Below, piece by piece: positions 8,541 through 16,871 of a stretch of 29,416 nt of DNA. Both the position numbers and the translations under genes were made by a program. The DNA is from Fidelibacterota bacterium TMED108. Its GTDB lineage: Bacteria; Fidelibacterota; Marinisomatia; Marinisomatales; TCS55. The notes below the pieces were generated by a model. It worked only from the letters and a program-made list of their open reading frames with translations, was not told the origin of the DNA and ran no database searches. The stretch covers positions 1-29,416 of the forward strand of contig NHFJ01000034.1 in the NCBI GenBank assembly GCA_002172545.1, read 5' to 3'. Positions within the stretch are counted from its first letter, which is position 1; each line of letters begins with the position of its first letter.

Positions 8541-9737
8541 TTAACCAACTGGAAGAATAACATCTGGCAACGGGTGACGATACAACTTTGCTGCGTTTTC
8601 AGAACACATCATCCGAATTTCTTTATTAGGAATATGTCCCCAGACATCTCTAATCACATTTTGTGTATTAGGCCACGTCCCATCTCCATGCGGGTAGTCA
8701 GTTTCAACACAAATATTTTCAACACCGATTACATCTCGCGTATCTATTGTTGATGGATCATCAAGAGTGCAGAACCAAAAATTACGTCGAAGCACATCAG
8801 CTGGCCGATTATCCCAACCTAACCCATAGCCAGAACGGTCAATAATGTTATCTAATCGGTCAATAAGCATCGCAACCCAACCGATTCCCCCTTCAGACAT
8901 GGCGATTTTTAGATTAGGGAAACGAACAGGATATTCGCTCCATAACCAGTGAGCACATGCTCCGAGGGAGAGTTGTCCGAATAGGGTGGCCCCAATTTGA
9001 AGTGCAGGCGCCCCTGGCGCAAAAGGCGTCATACCAGAACTACCAACGTGCAGAGAAATAACGGTTTCAGTTTCTGCGCACGCACTAATAATAGGATCCC
9101 AAAACTCCCTCTCCCATAAATTTGGAAATCCTACGTTATGAGGCATCTCCGGAAGAGTTACTGAAACGAAACCACGCTCAGCATTTCGATGGATTTCTCG
9201 AACAGCTTCGTCACTATCGCCTAGATACGTAATTCCTCCTGGGATAACACGATCAGGATATTTTGAATACCATTCAGTAAACATCCAATCATTCCACGCT
9301 CTTACAGCATCAATTCCAACGTCTCGATTTGAAGCTTTTGCGAAAACAGTTCCACAAAAGCCAGTAATTTGTGACGGGAAATTCAACATCGCCCAAATTC
9401 CACCTAGGTCCATGTCTTTTATTCGAGCATCAATGTCGTAACAACCTGGCCGCATTTGATCAAAACGAAATGGTTCTAAGCTAACTGTTTCTGGTTTTCG
9501 ACCAGCGACAGCATTCATGCCCACCTGACTGTAAGTAGCTCCTTCGAACTCCCAAATCTGATGACCATGTTCAGTTTCAATTAGTTGTGGGCCAAGCGCA
9601 CGTAAGTGCGGTTGCATATATTCTTCAAATAAATGTGGTGGTTCAACGACGTGATCATCGACAGAGATGACTGTATATGCGACCTCAGTTGGTTCAGGGT
9701 CTGGTAGAAAAAGATCCGAATCTAAAGAAGTTGTCAA
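8541..9737 (-). CDS. COG2159-type metal-dependent amidohydrolase
   Basis: 398 residues, an amidohydrolase_2 (ACMSD/aromatic decarboxylase-like) TIM barrel. The first metal motif is DDHVVEPP (H29), the mid-barrel His is in SLHVGSSG (H230), and the late Asp is in ETDYPH (D347). Members decarboxylate or hydrolyse ring carboxylates or ring-fission products; the substrate here is unknown. The frame opens at TTG 9749, but that triplet lies inside the best ribosome site: GGAG (9747-9744) is followed six bases later by TTG 9737, which I take as the start. There is no ATG before residue 42. Forms an operon with the SDR downstream and is divergent from the SDR at 9829. Confidence 0.85.
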   Translation of the reverse strand: MTTSLDSDLFLPDPEPTEVAYTVISVDDHVVEPPHLFEEYMQPHLRALGPQLIETEHGHQIWEFEGATYSQVGMNAVAGRKPETVSLEPFRFDQMRPGCYDIDARIKDMDLGGIWAMLNFPSQITGFCGTVFAKASNRDVGIDAVRAWNDWMFTEWYSKYPDRVIPGGITYLGDSDEAVREIHRNAERGFVSVTLPEMPHNVGFPNLWEREFWDPIISACAETETVISLHVGSSGMTPFAPGAPALQIGATLFGQLSLGACAHWLWSEYPVRFPNLKIAMSEGGIGWVAMLIDRLDNIIDRSGYGLGWDNRPADVLRRNFWFCTLDDPSTIDTRDVIGVENICVETDYPHGDGTWPNTQNVIRDVWGHIPNKEIRMMCSENAAKLYRHPLPDVILPVG

Positions 9738-9828
9738 AATGGACTCCAATGCAATAATTTTCTGATTTTGTGATAGCTATAAAAGCAAGTACAACATTAC
9801 CCTAGAGTTTCATGGCCAAGGAGAAAAG

Positions 9829-10656
9829 GTGGAGAGAAGAAAAGTCGCTTTTGTGACAGGAGCAAGTCGAGGTATTGGACGAGCATGCGCTATATCGCTT
9901 GCTCAAGCTGGATACGACGTGGCAGTTTCCGCACGAACTATGGTTGACGGAACAGCTTTTCTCGATGATGCGATAACTCCTGTTCCTGGAGGTTTAGATT
10001 CAACGGTAGAAAAAATAAACGAATCCGGGCAAGAAGGATTTCCTATCCATATGGATCTTCTAGACCGTAAATCTGTTCTCCAAGCTGCAGATAGTGCACT
10101 CGCCCATTTTGGCCATATTGACGTTCTTTTAAATAATGCTATTTACCAAGGGCCCGGAGCAATGCTGACAATAGAAGAGCTTGAAGATACCTACGTTAAT
10201 CAATTATTTGAAGGGAATGTCTTCGCCCAACTAGCGTTAATCCGTCACTTGCTTCCGGAATTCATCAAACAAGGAGGAGCCACGGTCGTAAATATGATCT
10301 CTGCAACAGCATTTACTAACCCACCAGGGAAAATAGGGTCAGGCGGTTGGGGAGTTGGGTATGCGATGACAAAATCAGCGTTCGAAAGAATAGCTCCATT
10401 ACTTATGATAGAACATGGCGCTGACGGAATAGTCACATACAACATTGATCCGGGGCATGTCATAACTGAACGTCAAAAAGCTAAACGTAAAGAAAAAGAA
10501 TACACCGCTTTCCCGAGCGCTCCCCCAGAAGCGATAGGAGCAGCCGTTGCGTGGCTTTTACGGGAACCTACAGCTCCTGAAAAATACGGCGGAACGATAA
10601 TAAATGCACAACGTGAAACGAAAAGAAGAGGATTACTTTCAGGATGGCCTGAGTAA
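9829..10656 (+). CDS. Short-chain dehydrogenase/reductase
   Basis: 275-residue SDR. TGASRGIG is at 10-17, the second strand ends in SART (Arg, favouring NADP), NNAI is at 102-105, and catalytic S158, Y178 and K182 (YAMTK) are present. A 25-residue insert after strand two (about 37-60, containing DDAITPVPGG) is shared in position with the SDR at 11549 and is larger than in FabG. A textbook site AAGGAG (9818-9823) stands five bases before GTG 9829, with a TACCCT -10-like hexamer at 9798-9803. It converges on the acetoacetate-decarboxylase-fold gene with only eight bases between stops. Substrate unknown. Confidence 0.87.
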   Translation: MERRKVAFVTGASRGIGRACAISLAQAGYDVAVSARTMVDGTAFLDDAITPVPGGLDSTVEKINESGQEGFPIHMDLLDRKSVLQAADSALAHFGHIDVLLNNAIYQGPGAMLTIEELEDTYVNQLFEGNVFAQLALIRHLLPEFIKQGGATVVNMISATAFTNPPGKIGSGGWGVGYAMTKSAFERIAPLLMIEHGADGIVTYNIDPGHVITERQKAKRKEKEYTAFPSAPPEAIGAAVAWLLREPTAPEKYGGTIINAQRETKRRGLLSGWPE

Positions 10657-10664
10657 GAAATCTG

Positions 10665-11435
10665 CTAGGGCCGCCAGTTTTTGGGACCACCGCGTTCTCC
10701 TGGCCAACGTGATCCACCAATAGTGTCAGCAAAAGGCCAGAACGCTTCCGGGTCCAAAGCACCAGCGTTAGTGATTTCGCGACTTTTATGAGATGACCGA
10801 ACTAGTTGCGCTGAAAGCTGTTCTCGCATAGGAAGGAGTTCTGTGTAAGGATCCCATGGGCTTTCTCGCAGAACTAGATCACCGGCGAGGTCCTCAATTT
10901 CAACTGGTTCACTCACGCTATGCACGCGCACAACATGCGGTGGGAAATCATATTGCCCCTCAGCGCCTCCGATTTGCCTCGATGATTTAATCCACCACTC
11001 ATTTTCTTCAACCTCTATACCATCAGGGGTAGCAGTTCCAATTGAACGACCACGAAACTCCATGAATGTGTACCCTTGGTGTTCACAAACAGCTTCTACA
11101 TAATCATTGATTCGGTAGAAAGAAATATTGCACGGAAATTTCGGTTGTCCATTCAGTTCTTGACTGATAAAGATCGCTGCTTCTTGATCAATTCCCATTC
11201 CCACACAAAAAAGACCGTCTACGCCATTAAAGGAAGCACCAACCTTTGTACTAACTCCATATTCAGGTTCGCCAAGAATAGGAACGCAATACACATTGAT
11301 CTGAACAATAGGATCCCCACTTGCTTCAAGGCCAGGAGGAAGCAAAGACGCTATTTTTTCTTGGTCAGTTCTATACGAAACTTTTAATTTAGGCCATCCA
11401 CTTGTTTCGCCTGGTTGTGTCAAATGTTCACTCAT
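10665..11435 (-). CDS. Acetoacetate decarboxylase-fold protein (ADC family)
   Basis: 256 residues of the ADC family. The key segment is QELNGQPKF around 92-100; K99 aligns with the Schiff-base lysine of clostridial acetoacetate decarboxylase, within the E-x-x-G-x-P-K pattern. The N-terminal segment (LLPPGLEA) is also typical. ADC relatives include true decarboxylases and others acting as aldolases, dehydratases or cyclases, so retention of the lysine supports imine chemistry on a keto acid but not a specific reaction. GGAG lies five bases upstream of ATG 11435. It is divergent from the SDR at 11549 (113-bp spacer) and sits among ketone-processing genes, which suits a beta-keto-acid substrate. 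Confidence 0.8.
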   Translation of the reverse strand: MSEHLTQPGETSGWPKLKVSYRTDQEKIASLLPPGLEASGDPIVQINVYCVPILGEPEYGVSTKVGASFNGVDGLFCVGMGIDQEAAIFISQELNGQPKFPCNISFYRINDYVEAVCEHQGYTFMEFRGRSIGTATPDGIEVEENEWWIKSSRQIGGAEGQYDFPPHVVRVHSVSEPVEIEDLAGDLVLRESPWDPYTELLPMREQLSAQLVRSSHKSREITNAGALDPEAFWPFADTIGGSRWPGERGGPKNWRP

Positions 11436-11548
11436 GCTCGCTCCAATGCAACTCTGCTCTTGGGATACTTTGTCACAAACATCATTATTTTGCGAAAAAG
11501 AAGTAATCGTTCTAGAAACAAAGAAGCAGAAAGGATAAAGAGATAGCT

Positions 11549-12373
11549 ATGTCCGACCAGTTACGGGGGAAAACGGCGGTTATTACCGGAGCAAGTAGAG
11601 GTATCGGAGCAGCAGTAGCTCAGCGTTTTGCATCGGAAGGCGCCAACCTTGCTATTTCCGCAAGAACACTTGATAACCACGCAATACTTTCAGGGTCACT
11701 CAATGAAACAGCTAATCTTTGCCGACAATACGGGGGGCATGTAGAGGTCATTCAAGCAGATCTTGCAGATGAAAAATCAAGAGCGACAATTATTCCAAAG
11801 GCAATTGAAGCTCTGGGTTCTGTGAATATCCTCATTAACAATGCAGCTGCAGCTATTTACAAAAACCTTGATGTTTATACATTAAAACATCGAAGGCTCA
11901 TGACGGAAATAAACGTGCAAGCCCCGCTTGACCTTATTCAACACGTACTTCCATCAATGATCAGCAATAGACAAGGATGGATCATTAATCTATCCAGTGC
12001 ATCAAAGAAGCATCCAACCGGCCCCCCATATGATTTAGGAGGGGTGCGCGGTGTTTATGGTTTTTACGGCGCAACAAAAGCCATGCTCGATCGGACAACT
12101 TCTGCTCTCGCGTCGGAACTTTATGGGACAGGGATACGAGTCAATACAGTTGAACCTAAAGCTGCTGTCCTTTCTGAAGGAGCTGAAGCAGTTGTTGGAA
12201 AAATACTTAAACCTAATCAGATCGAATCAATGGAAGAAATGGTTGAGTCAATCCTCTTTCTTTCAAGATGCGGAATCGATCACACTGGGAAAAACGAGGT
12301 TAGTTTAGAAGTCATCGATCAGAATAAGCTAACAGTTATGACCCTTGACGGGGAAGAACCCCACCCAACATGA
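11549..12373 (+). CDS. Short-chain dehydrogenase/reductase
   Basis: 274-residue SDR with TGASRGIG at 13-20, a SART end to the second strand (NADP preference), NNAA at 97-100, S150, and Y173-x3-K177 (YGATK). The region before the catalytic Tyr has a glycine/proline-rich loop (about 156-170) seen also in the SDR at 9829. The stop is TGA, one of only three TGA terminators in the window, which shows that TGA does act as a stop in this organism. It is followed after 37 bases by a crotonase on the same strand, so the two are probably cotranscribed. Substrate unknown. Confidence 0.87.
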   Translation: MSDQLRGKTAVITGASRGIGAAVAQRFASEGANLAISARTLDNHAILSGSLNETANLCRQYGGHVEVIQADLADEKSRATIIPKAIEALGSVNILINNAAAAIYKNLDVYTLKHRRLMTEINVQAPLDLIQHVLPSMISNRQGWIINLSSASKKHPTGPPYDLGGVRGVYGFYGATKAMLDRTTSALASELYGTGIRVNTVEPKAAVLSEGAEAVVGKILKPNQIESMEEMVESILFLSRCGIDHTGKNEVSLEVIDQNKLTVMTLDGEEPHPT

Positions 12374-12410
12374 AATGCGGCCATAAATATATAAACCAGA
12401 AAGAACACCA

Positions 12411-13202
12411 ATGTCAGAATATGAAAACATTCGTATAGAAAGTCCCATAACTGGGGTTCGCCAAATTATTCTCAATAAACCAGAAAAACGTAATGCGATT
12501 AGCACTCCGATGAGAACAGAAATACTTGAAGCACTCCAAACGCACGACATAGATGATGATGTTAGAGTCACTATTATCTCAGGAGCTGGTGATTGTTTTT
12601 CATCAGGATATGACTTAACAAGTGGAGGGCTAATGGAAGACTCTCCTCTCTACAGTGCCCCAGGTGATGGGCAATGGACCCGCCAGGCAACAGATAGTTG
12701 GTTTAGTATTTGGGACTTAGCGAAGCCTGTCATAGCTCAAATACATGGTTACGCCATGGCCGGCGGAACAGAACTCGCTTCAGCATGCGATCTTATATAC
12801 ATGGCAGATGATGCCACTATTGGCTATCCTGTCGTTCGAGTAATGAGTACTCCGGATTGGCAATTTCATACACCAATTCTTGGACTCAGAGCATCAATGG
12901 AAATGATGTTGACCGGCAATACATATACAGCAGAAGAAGCTGTACAAGTTGGTTTCGCAAATAGGGCTTATCCTCCAAGTGCATTACAAGAAGAAGTATT
13001 AGCTATAGCTGAAACAGTTGCACGAGTACCATCTGATCTTCAACAGGTTAATAAACGTTCAGTTCACAGGTCTTTTGAAGTATTAGGTGGGCGCACTGCT
13101 ATTCGAGCAGCGCAAGAACTCCAAGCATTAGCTGCTTATCAAGAGTCAGTGAAGGAAGCACGAAAAAATCCCTTCAAGGCAATCAAAGAAGCTTTCGATT
13201 AA
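12411..13202 (+). CDS. Enoyl-CoA hydratase/isomerase family protein (crotonase)
   Basis: 263 residues, single crotonase domain. The CoA-binding/oxyanion pieces are FSSGYDL (about 63-69) and GYAMAGGTEL (113-122). E121 aligns with Glu144 of rat enoyl-CoA hydratase, but the position of Glu164 appears to be V141 (IGYPV), and the usual GGTQ stretch after it is replaced by PDWQF. Canonical two-glutamate hydration is therefore unlikely; isomerisation, decarboxylation or hydrolysis of an acyl-CoA are alternatives known in the superfamily. It converges with the SDR at 13218 across 15 bases. Downstream of an SDR on the same strand, it probably acts on the SDR's pathway intermediates. Confidence 0.85.
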   Translation: MSEYENIRIESPITGVRQIILNKPEKRNAISTPMRTEILEALQTHDIDDDVRVTIISGAGDCFSSGYDLTSGGLMEDSPLYSAPGDGQWTRQATDSWFSIWDLAKPVIAQIHGYAMAGGTELASACDLIYMADDATIGYPVVRVMSTPDWQFHTPILGLRASMEMMLTGNTYTAEEAVQVGFANRAYPPSALQEEVLAIAETVARVPSDLQQVNKRSVHRSFEVLGGRTAIRAAQELQALAAYQESVKEARKNPFKAIKEAFD

Positions 13203-13217
13203 GAAATTTTCAAGCGC

Positions 13218-14003
13218 CTACGTGTCACTTAAATCAGGCGCCCATGAAGACCCATTTATATGTGATCCTCCATCAGCAAAGATCGTGTTCCCAGTGACAT
13301 AGCTAGAGCCTTCGCTTGCTAGGAAGACAGCGACTGGCCCAATATCTTCTTCACAGTCACCCATGCGACCCATCGGATTAGCAGCATCAGCAGCAGCGAT
13401 AAGTTCAGGGAACTGACTCATAACTCGAAAAAACGACGCTGATTTTGCCGCTGGGCAAATAATATTTGCAGTAATTCCTAAAGGAGCCCACTCTCTCGCT
13501 GCTGTTCTTGTCGCACTCCGAAGAGCTTCTTTTGCAGAATTGTATTCAACTGTTCCCATATGAGCATTCACACCGTTCAACGAACACAAGTTCACGATTC
13601 GTCCATACGATTTTTCTTTCATAACAGAATGAGCAGCAATCATTGCCCATAGAGGGCCAAGAAAACCTACGTTTAAACCTTTTTCCATTAGTTCAGGAGA
13701 TTTTGATTCGACGCGTGAAATTACACCACCTCCCCAAGCATTATTTACCAAAATATCTACTGTTCCCCATTTCTCAATTGCTGCTTCTATCATGCGTTCG
13801 TTATCTTCTTTTACCGAAACATCGGTTTGGATAAAAACAGCGTTATCACCCAACTCATCAGAAGCCTGTTTCCCTAGTTCTGGTTTGATTTCTGCAATAA
13901 CAACCTTTGCTCCTTCTTTCACAAAAGCGTTTGCTATTCCTCTTCCAATTCCTTCACCTGCGCCGGTTATTACAGCAACTCTGTTTTCTAATTGACCAGT
14001 CAT
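13218..14003 (-). CDS. Short-chain dehydrogenase/reductase
   Basis: 261-residue SDR. TGAGEGIG is at 13-20; E38 at the end of the second strand (IAEI) suggests NAD(H). NNAW is at 87-90, catalytic S141 lies in NLCSLNG, and Y154 and K158 are in YNSAK. The C-terminus has the standard ADGG cofactor segment. An AGAGGGG site sits just before ATG 14003. It stands alone on its strand between the crotonase and the divergent acyl-CoA dehydrogenase (131-bp spacer). Its similarity to the SDR at 7678 suggests a local duplication. Substrate unknown. Confidence 0.87.
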   Translation of the reverse strand: MTGQLENRVAVITGAGEGIGRGIANAFVKEGAKVVIAEIKPELGKQASDELGDNAVFIQTDVSVKEDNERMIEAAIEKWGTVDILVNNAWGGGVISRVESKSPELMEKGLNVGFLGPLWAMIAAHSVMKEKSYGRIVNLCSLNGVNAHMGTVEYNSAKEALRSATRTAAREWAPLGITANIICPAAKSASFFRVMSQFPELIAAADAANPMGRMGDCEEDIGPVAVFLASEGSSYVTGNTIFADGGSHINGSSWAPDLSDT

Positions 14004-14134
14004 AAACCCCTCTTACCTCTTGACAACATATTTACTCAAAAGTCGTCATAACGCATTTTGAGCAAGAAATTCATAGCTATCAAACAAGTAGCAGAGTACT
14101 CCTATGATGGGTATGGTTCAGCAAGAGGGGGGAA

Positions 14135-15376
14135 ATGAGCGATTTGAATGAAAATGATATTCGCATTTCTGTCCGGCAGTGGTTATCTAAGGCATGGGAC
14201 CCAACCATGTCACTCCTTGAATGGAGAACCCTCCTCGTTGAAAGTAGGTGGGCTGTTCCATCATGGCCCGAAAAGTGGTTTGGAAGGGCATATCCGGCAT
14301 GGGCTGATGATGTCGTCCGATCAGAGTTACTTTTAGCTGGAACAGTTGCAACTCCTGTAGGGGCAAGCATGAATCTTGCAGCCCCAACAATCATGAAACA
14401 TGGTGGCGATAAGCAAAAGCAACGATTTCTTCGCCCTGCATTAACCGGTGAAGAAACATGGTGCCAATTATTTAGTGAACCAAGCGCAGGATCTGATCTC
14501 GCTGGGTTAGGGACACACGCTGAGCTCGATGGCGACGAGTGGATAGTAACGGGACAAAAAGTGTGGAATACAAGCGCCCACCATGCTGACCTTGGATTAC
14601 TCGTAGCTCGCACAGACTGGGATTCCCCAAAACATAAAGGACTCACATACTTCGCTCTTCCCATGAATCAAAAAGAAGTAGAGGTACGCCCGTTGATGCA
14701 AATGAATCGCCATACCTCATTCAACGAAGTTTTCATGACAGAGGCCCGAATCCCAAACGATTACGTCATCGGAACTCCGGGTGAAGGATGGGCGGTAGCG
14801 TTGACTACGCTCGCATTCGAACGAGGATTCGGAAGTCTCAAAAAACCACGGTACTCCAAGCAGAAAAGTCGGGTCATTGACGAAGCAAAAGCCGAATCCG
14901 AAGAACACTTCAAAGTCTACTCATGGTACCCACAACGGGCAGGCAGAGTAGATCTCACCAAAGATCATGCTCGAACAAAAAAACGCAATACAGATCCAAT
15001 AATTCGACAAGAAATAGCCAAACTCCTTTCAATGCACCGGATAGGGGAATGGACAGCTTCCAGAGCGCGAGCAGCTAGAAAACTGGGACGAGCACCCGGA
15101 GCGGAAGGATCTATAGGGAAACTAATGAGTAGCAATGTCGCACGTCAAGCAAATAAAACTCACAGTATGATTGCCGGCGCATCCGCACTACTTACAGGAC
15201 CAAGCGCTAGTTACGACGGCATCATCGCAGAGATACTTGTATCCACCCCAGCTAAATCAATTGCTGGAGGAACCGATGAAATCCAACGAAACATTATCGG
15301 TGAAAGAGTGCTAGGGCTACCAAGAGAACCATCAATAGATAAAGACGTTCCTTTTAGAGACGTCCCTCGCAATTGA
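14135..15376 (+). CDS. Acyl-CoA dehydrogenase (FadE-like, AGGT type)
   Basis: 413 residues with the N-terminal, middle-beta (QLFSEPSAGSDL, 111-122; GQKVWNTSAHH, 140-150) and C-terminal (GGTDEIQRNIIGERVLGLP) domains. It carries about 40 extra residues between the helices after residue 236, including WYPQRAGRVDL, a feature I recall in actinobacterial relatives. The position of the medium-chain catalytic Glu (YEGT) is AGGT here. E229 in LAFERGF aligns with the alternative helix-G base used by isovaleryl-CoA and long-chain dehydrogenases, so it is the likely catalytic residue. Oxidises an acyl-CoA to its 2,3-enoyl form using FAD and electron-transferring flavoprotein. GAGGGGGG stands just before ATG 14135. 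The monooxygenase follows after 34 bases. Stop codon TGA. Confidence 0.88.
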   Translation: MSDLNENDIRISVRQWLSKAWDPTMSLLEWRTLLVESRWAVPSWPEKWFGRAYPAWADDVVRSELLLAGTVATPVGASMNLAAPTIMKHGGDKQKQRFLRPALTGEETWCQLFSEPSAGSDLAGLGTHAELDGDEWIVTGQKVWNTSAHHADLGLLVARTDWDSPKHKGLTYFALPMNQKEVEVRPLMQMNRHTSFNEVFMTEARIPNDYVIGTPGEGWAVALTTLAFERGFGSLKKPRYSKQKSRVIDEAKAESEEHFKVYSWYPQRAGRVDLTKDHARTKKRNTDPIIRQEIAKLLSMHRIGEWTASRARAARKLGRAPGAEGSIGKLMSSNVARQANKTHSMIAGASALLTGPSASYDGIIAEILVSTPAKSIAGGTDEIQRNIIGERVLGLPREPSIDKDVPFRDVPRN

Positions 15377-15402
15377 GACACTCGGTAAAAACCGGCTACC
15401 CT
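15373..15402 (+). promoter_or_regulatory. Candidate promoter for a leaderless monooxygenase transcript
   Basis: TTGAGA (15373-15378) and TACCCT (15397-15402) are separated by 18 bases, with ATG 15411 only eight bases after the -10 element and no ribosome site between them. Transcription would then begin at or next to the start codon. The -35 element overlaps the acyl-CoA dehydrogenase stop, so the monooxygenase could be expressed both from this site and by readthrough. Prediction only. Confidence 0.4.
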
Positions 15403-15410
15403 ACAAGACT

Positions 15411-16871
15411 ATGGACAATGCTGACAAGAGTAAAAACACTTTCGCTGTCATTGGAGCAGGAATGTCCGGAGTTCTTGCTGGTATAAAACTCAAAGAAGCC
15501 GGTTATGACTTTCAAATCTTTGAAAAAGCAGACAGGGTTGGTGGGACATGGAGAGAAAACACCTACCCAGGAATCGCATGTGATGTCCCATCCCACATTT
15601 ACAGTTATTCGTTTGAACTCAATCCTGATTGGAGCGAATTCACATCACCTGGATCCGAAGTACAAGAATATTTTGAAGGCGTTTCACAACGATACGGCAT
15701 CGACCAAAACATACGATTCAACGAAGCAGTAACCCGATGCACATGGTTAGAAAATGAATGGGAGATAGAAACAGAAAAAGGGCACGTAGAACGTTTCACA
15801 TGGGTGATAGCCGCAACCGGAATTCTGCACCACCCTAAATACCCAGATATTGAAGGACTTGAAACGTTTGAAGGGCCAATGTTCCATACCGCCCGATGGG
15901 ATCACGATGTAGAAATAAAAGATAAAAAAATGGGGCTTATCGGAACAGGTTCTAGTGGAGTCCAAATTACGGCAGCTGTAGCTCCAGAAGTAGAAACACT
16001 CAACGTCTTCCAACGGACAGCCCAATGGATTGTTCCTAACGAACGAGTCGTCTACACCGATGAAGAAAAAGAAGCTTTTAGAACTGATGCGGACCTTCTT
16101 CAGAACCTTCACGTGGAGATGTCCAATGCTTTCAACGATGGTTTCGCTACATCAGTTATTGACGGAGATTCAGAATTAATTGATGGGATACAAGCACGCT
16201 GTCTAGAAGCACTCGATACCGTTCAAGACCCTGACCTTAAAGAAAAGCTCAGGCCGACATATAGGGCAGCATGTAAAAGACTTGTTGTTTCACACAATTT
16301 TTATGACGCTGTTCAGAGACCCAATGTGAATATCATCACTGAATCTATTGAACGAATAGAAAAAAATGGTGTAAGAGTAGGTGGTGAACTTCACGAGCTT
16401 GATGTCCTTGTTCTCGCTACTGGTTTTCATGTTGATGCTTTCGTACGTCCTATGAATATCACAGGTCGGAACGGTACTGTTCTTGATGAAGTTTGGGAAG
16501 ACTGGCCATCAGCATACTTATCTATAGCAGTACCAGAATTCCCGAATTTCTTTATGCTTAATGGCCCCAATAGTCCTGTAGGGAACTTCTCACTTATTCA
16601 GACAGCGGAAATGCAATTTGATTACGTTCTTAAAATCGTTGATCATGTCAACGGAGGAGACTTAGATATAGCGGTAATAAGTGAAGAGGCCTATAAACGG
16701 TTTGACGCTGAACGGTATGAAGCAGCGAAAGGAACAATATGGGCGACTGGATGCAATAGCTGGTATCTGGACAACAATGGTGTCCCATTTGCTTGGCCGT
16801 TTCCATTTTCACGCTTTAGGGCAGAAATGGAAGCGCCAAAAATAGAAGACTACGAACGAGTCACAAGCTAA
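15411..16871 (+). CDS. Flavin-containing Baeyer-Villiger-type monooxygenase
   Basis: 486 residues. Two dinucleotide motifs are present: GAGMSG (15-20, FAD) and GTGSSG (178-183, NADPH). Between them lies FEGPMFHTARWD (153-164), which satisfies the type I Baeyer-Villiger fingerprint FxGxxxHxxxW followed by P or D. GGTW (44-47) and YPGIACDVPS (52-61) are also typical. Such enzymes insert oxygen next to a carbonyl, turning ketones into esters or cyclic ketones into lactones; related flavin monooxygenases oxidise N or S atoms instead. Next to an acyl-CoA dehydrogenase, crotonases, SDRs and amidohydrolases, cleavage of a ketone ring is a reasonable guess. No ribosome site precedes ATG 15411, but promoter-like hexamers do. 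Its stop touches the stop of the opposing crotonase. Confidence 0.88.
   Translation: MDNADKSKNTFAVIGAGMSGVLAGIKLKEAGYDFQIFEKADRVGGTWRENTYPGIACDVPSHIYSYSFELNPDWSEFTSPGSEVQEYFEGVSQRYGIDQNIRFNEAVTRCTWLENEWEIETEKGHVERFTWVIAATGILHHPKYPDIEGLETFEGPMFHTARWDHDVEIKDKKMGLIGTGSSGVQITAAVAPEVETLNVFQRTAQWIVPNERVVYTDEEKEAFRTDADLLQNLHVEMSNAFNDGFATSVIDGDSELIDGIQARCLEALDTVQDPDLKEKLRPTYRAACKRLVVSHNFYDAVQRPNVNIITESIERIEKNGVRVGGELHELDVLVLATGFHVDAFVRPMNITGRNGTVLDEVWEDWPSAYLSIAVPEFPNFFMLNGPNSPVGNFSLIQTAEMQFDYVLKIVDHVNGGDLDIAVISEEAYKRFDAERYEAAKGTIWATGCNSWYLDNNGVPFAWPFPFSRFRAEMEAPKIEDYERVTS

Noticed and set aside
13214..13241. GCGCCT/AGGCGC inverted repeat between the crotonase and the opposing SDR
   Set aside because: Only 6 bp with a 16-base loop and no U-tract, and mostly inside SDR coding sequence.
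14080..14664. 194-codon antisense frame over the acyl-CoA dehydrogenase start
   Set aside because: Covers the promoter and conserved N-terminus of a clear acyl-CoA dehydrogenase and resembles no protein family.
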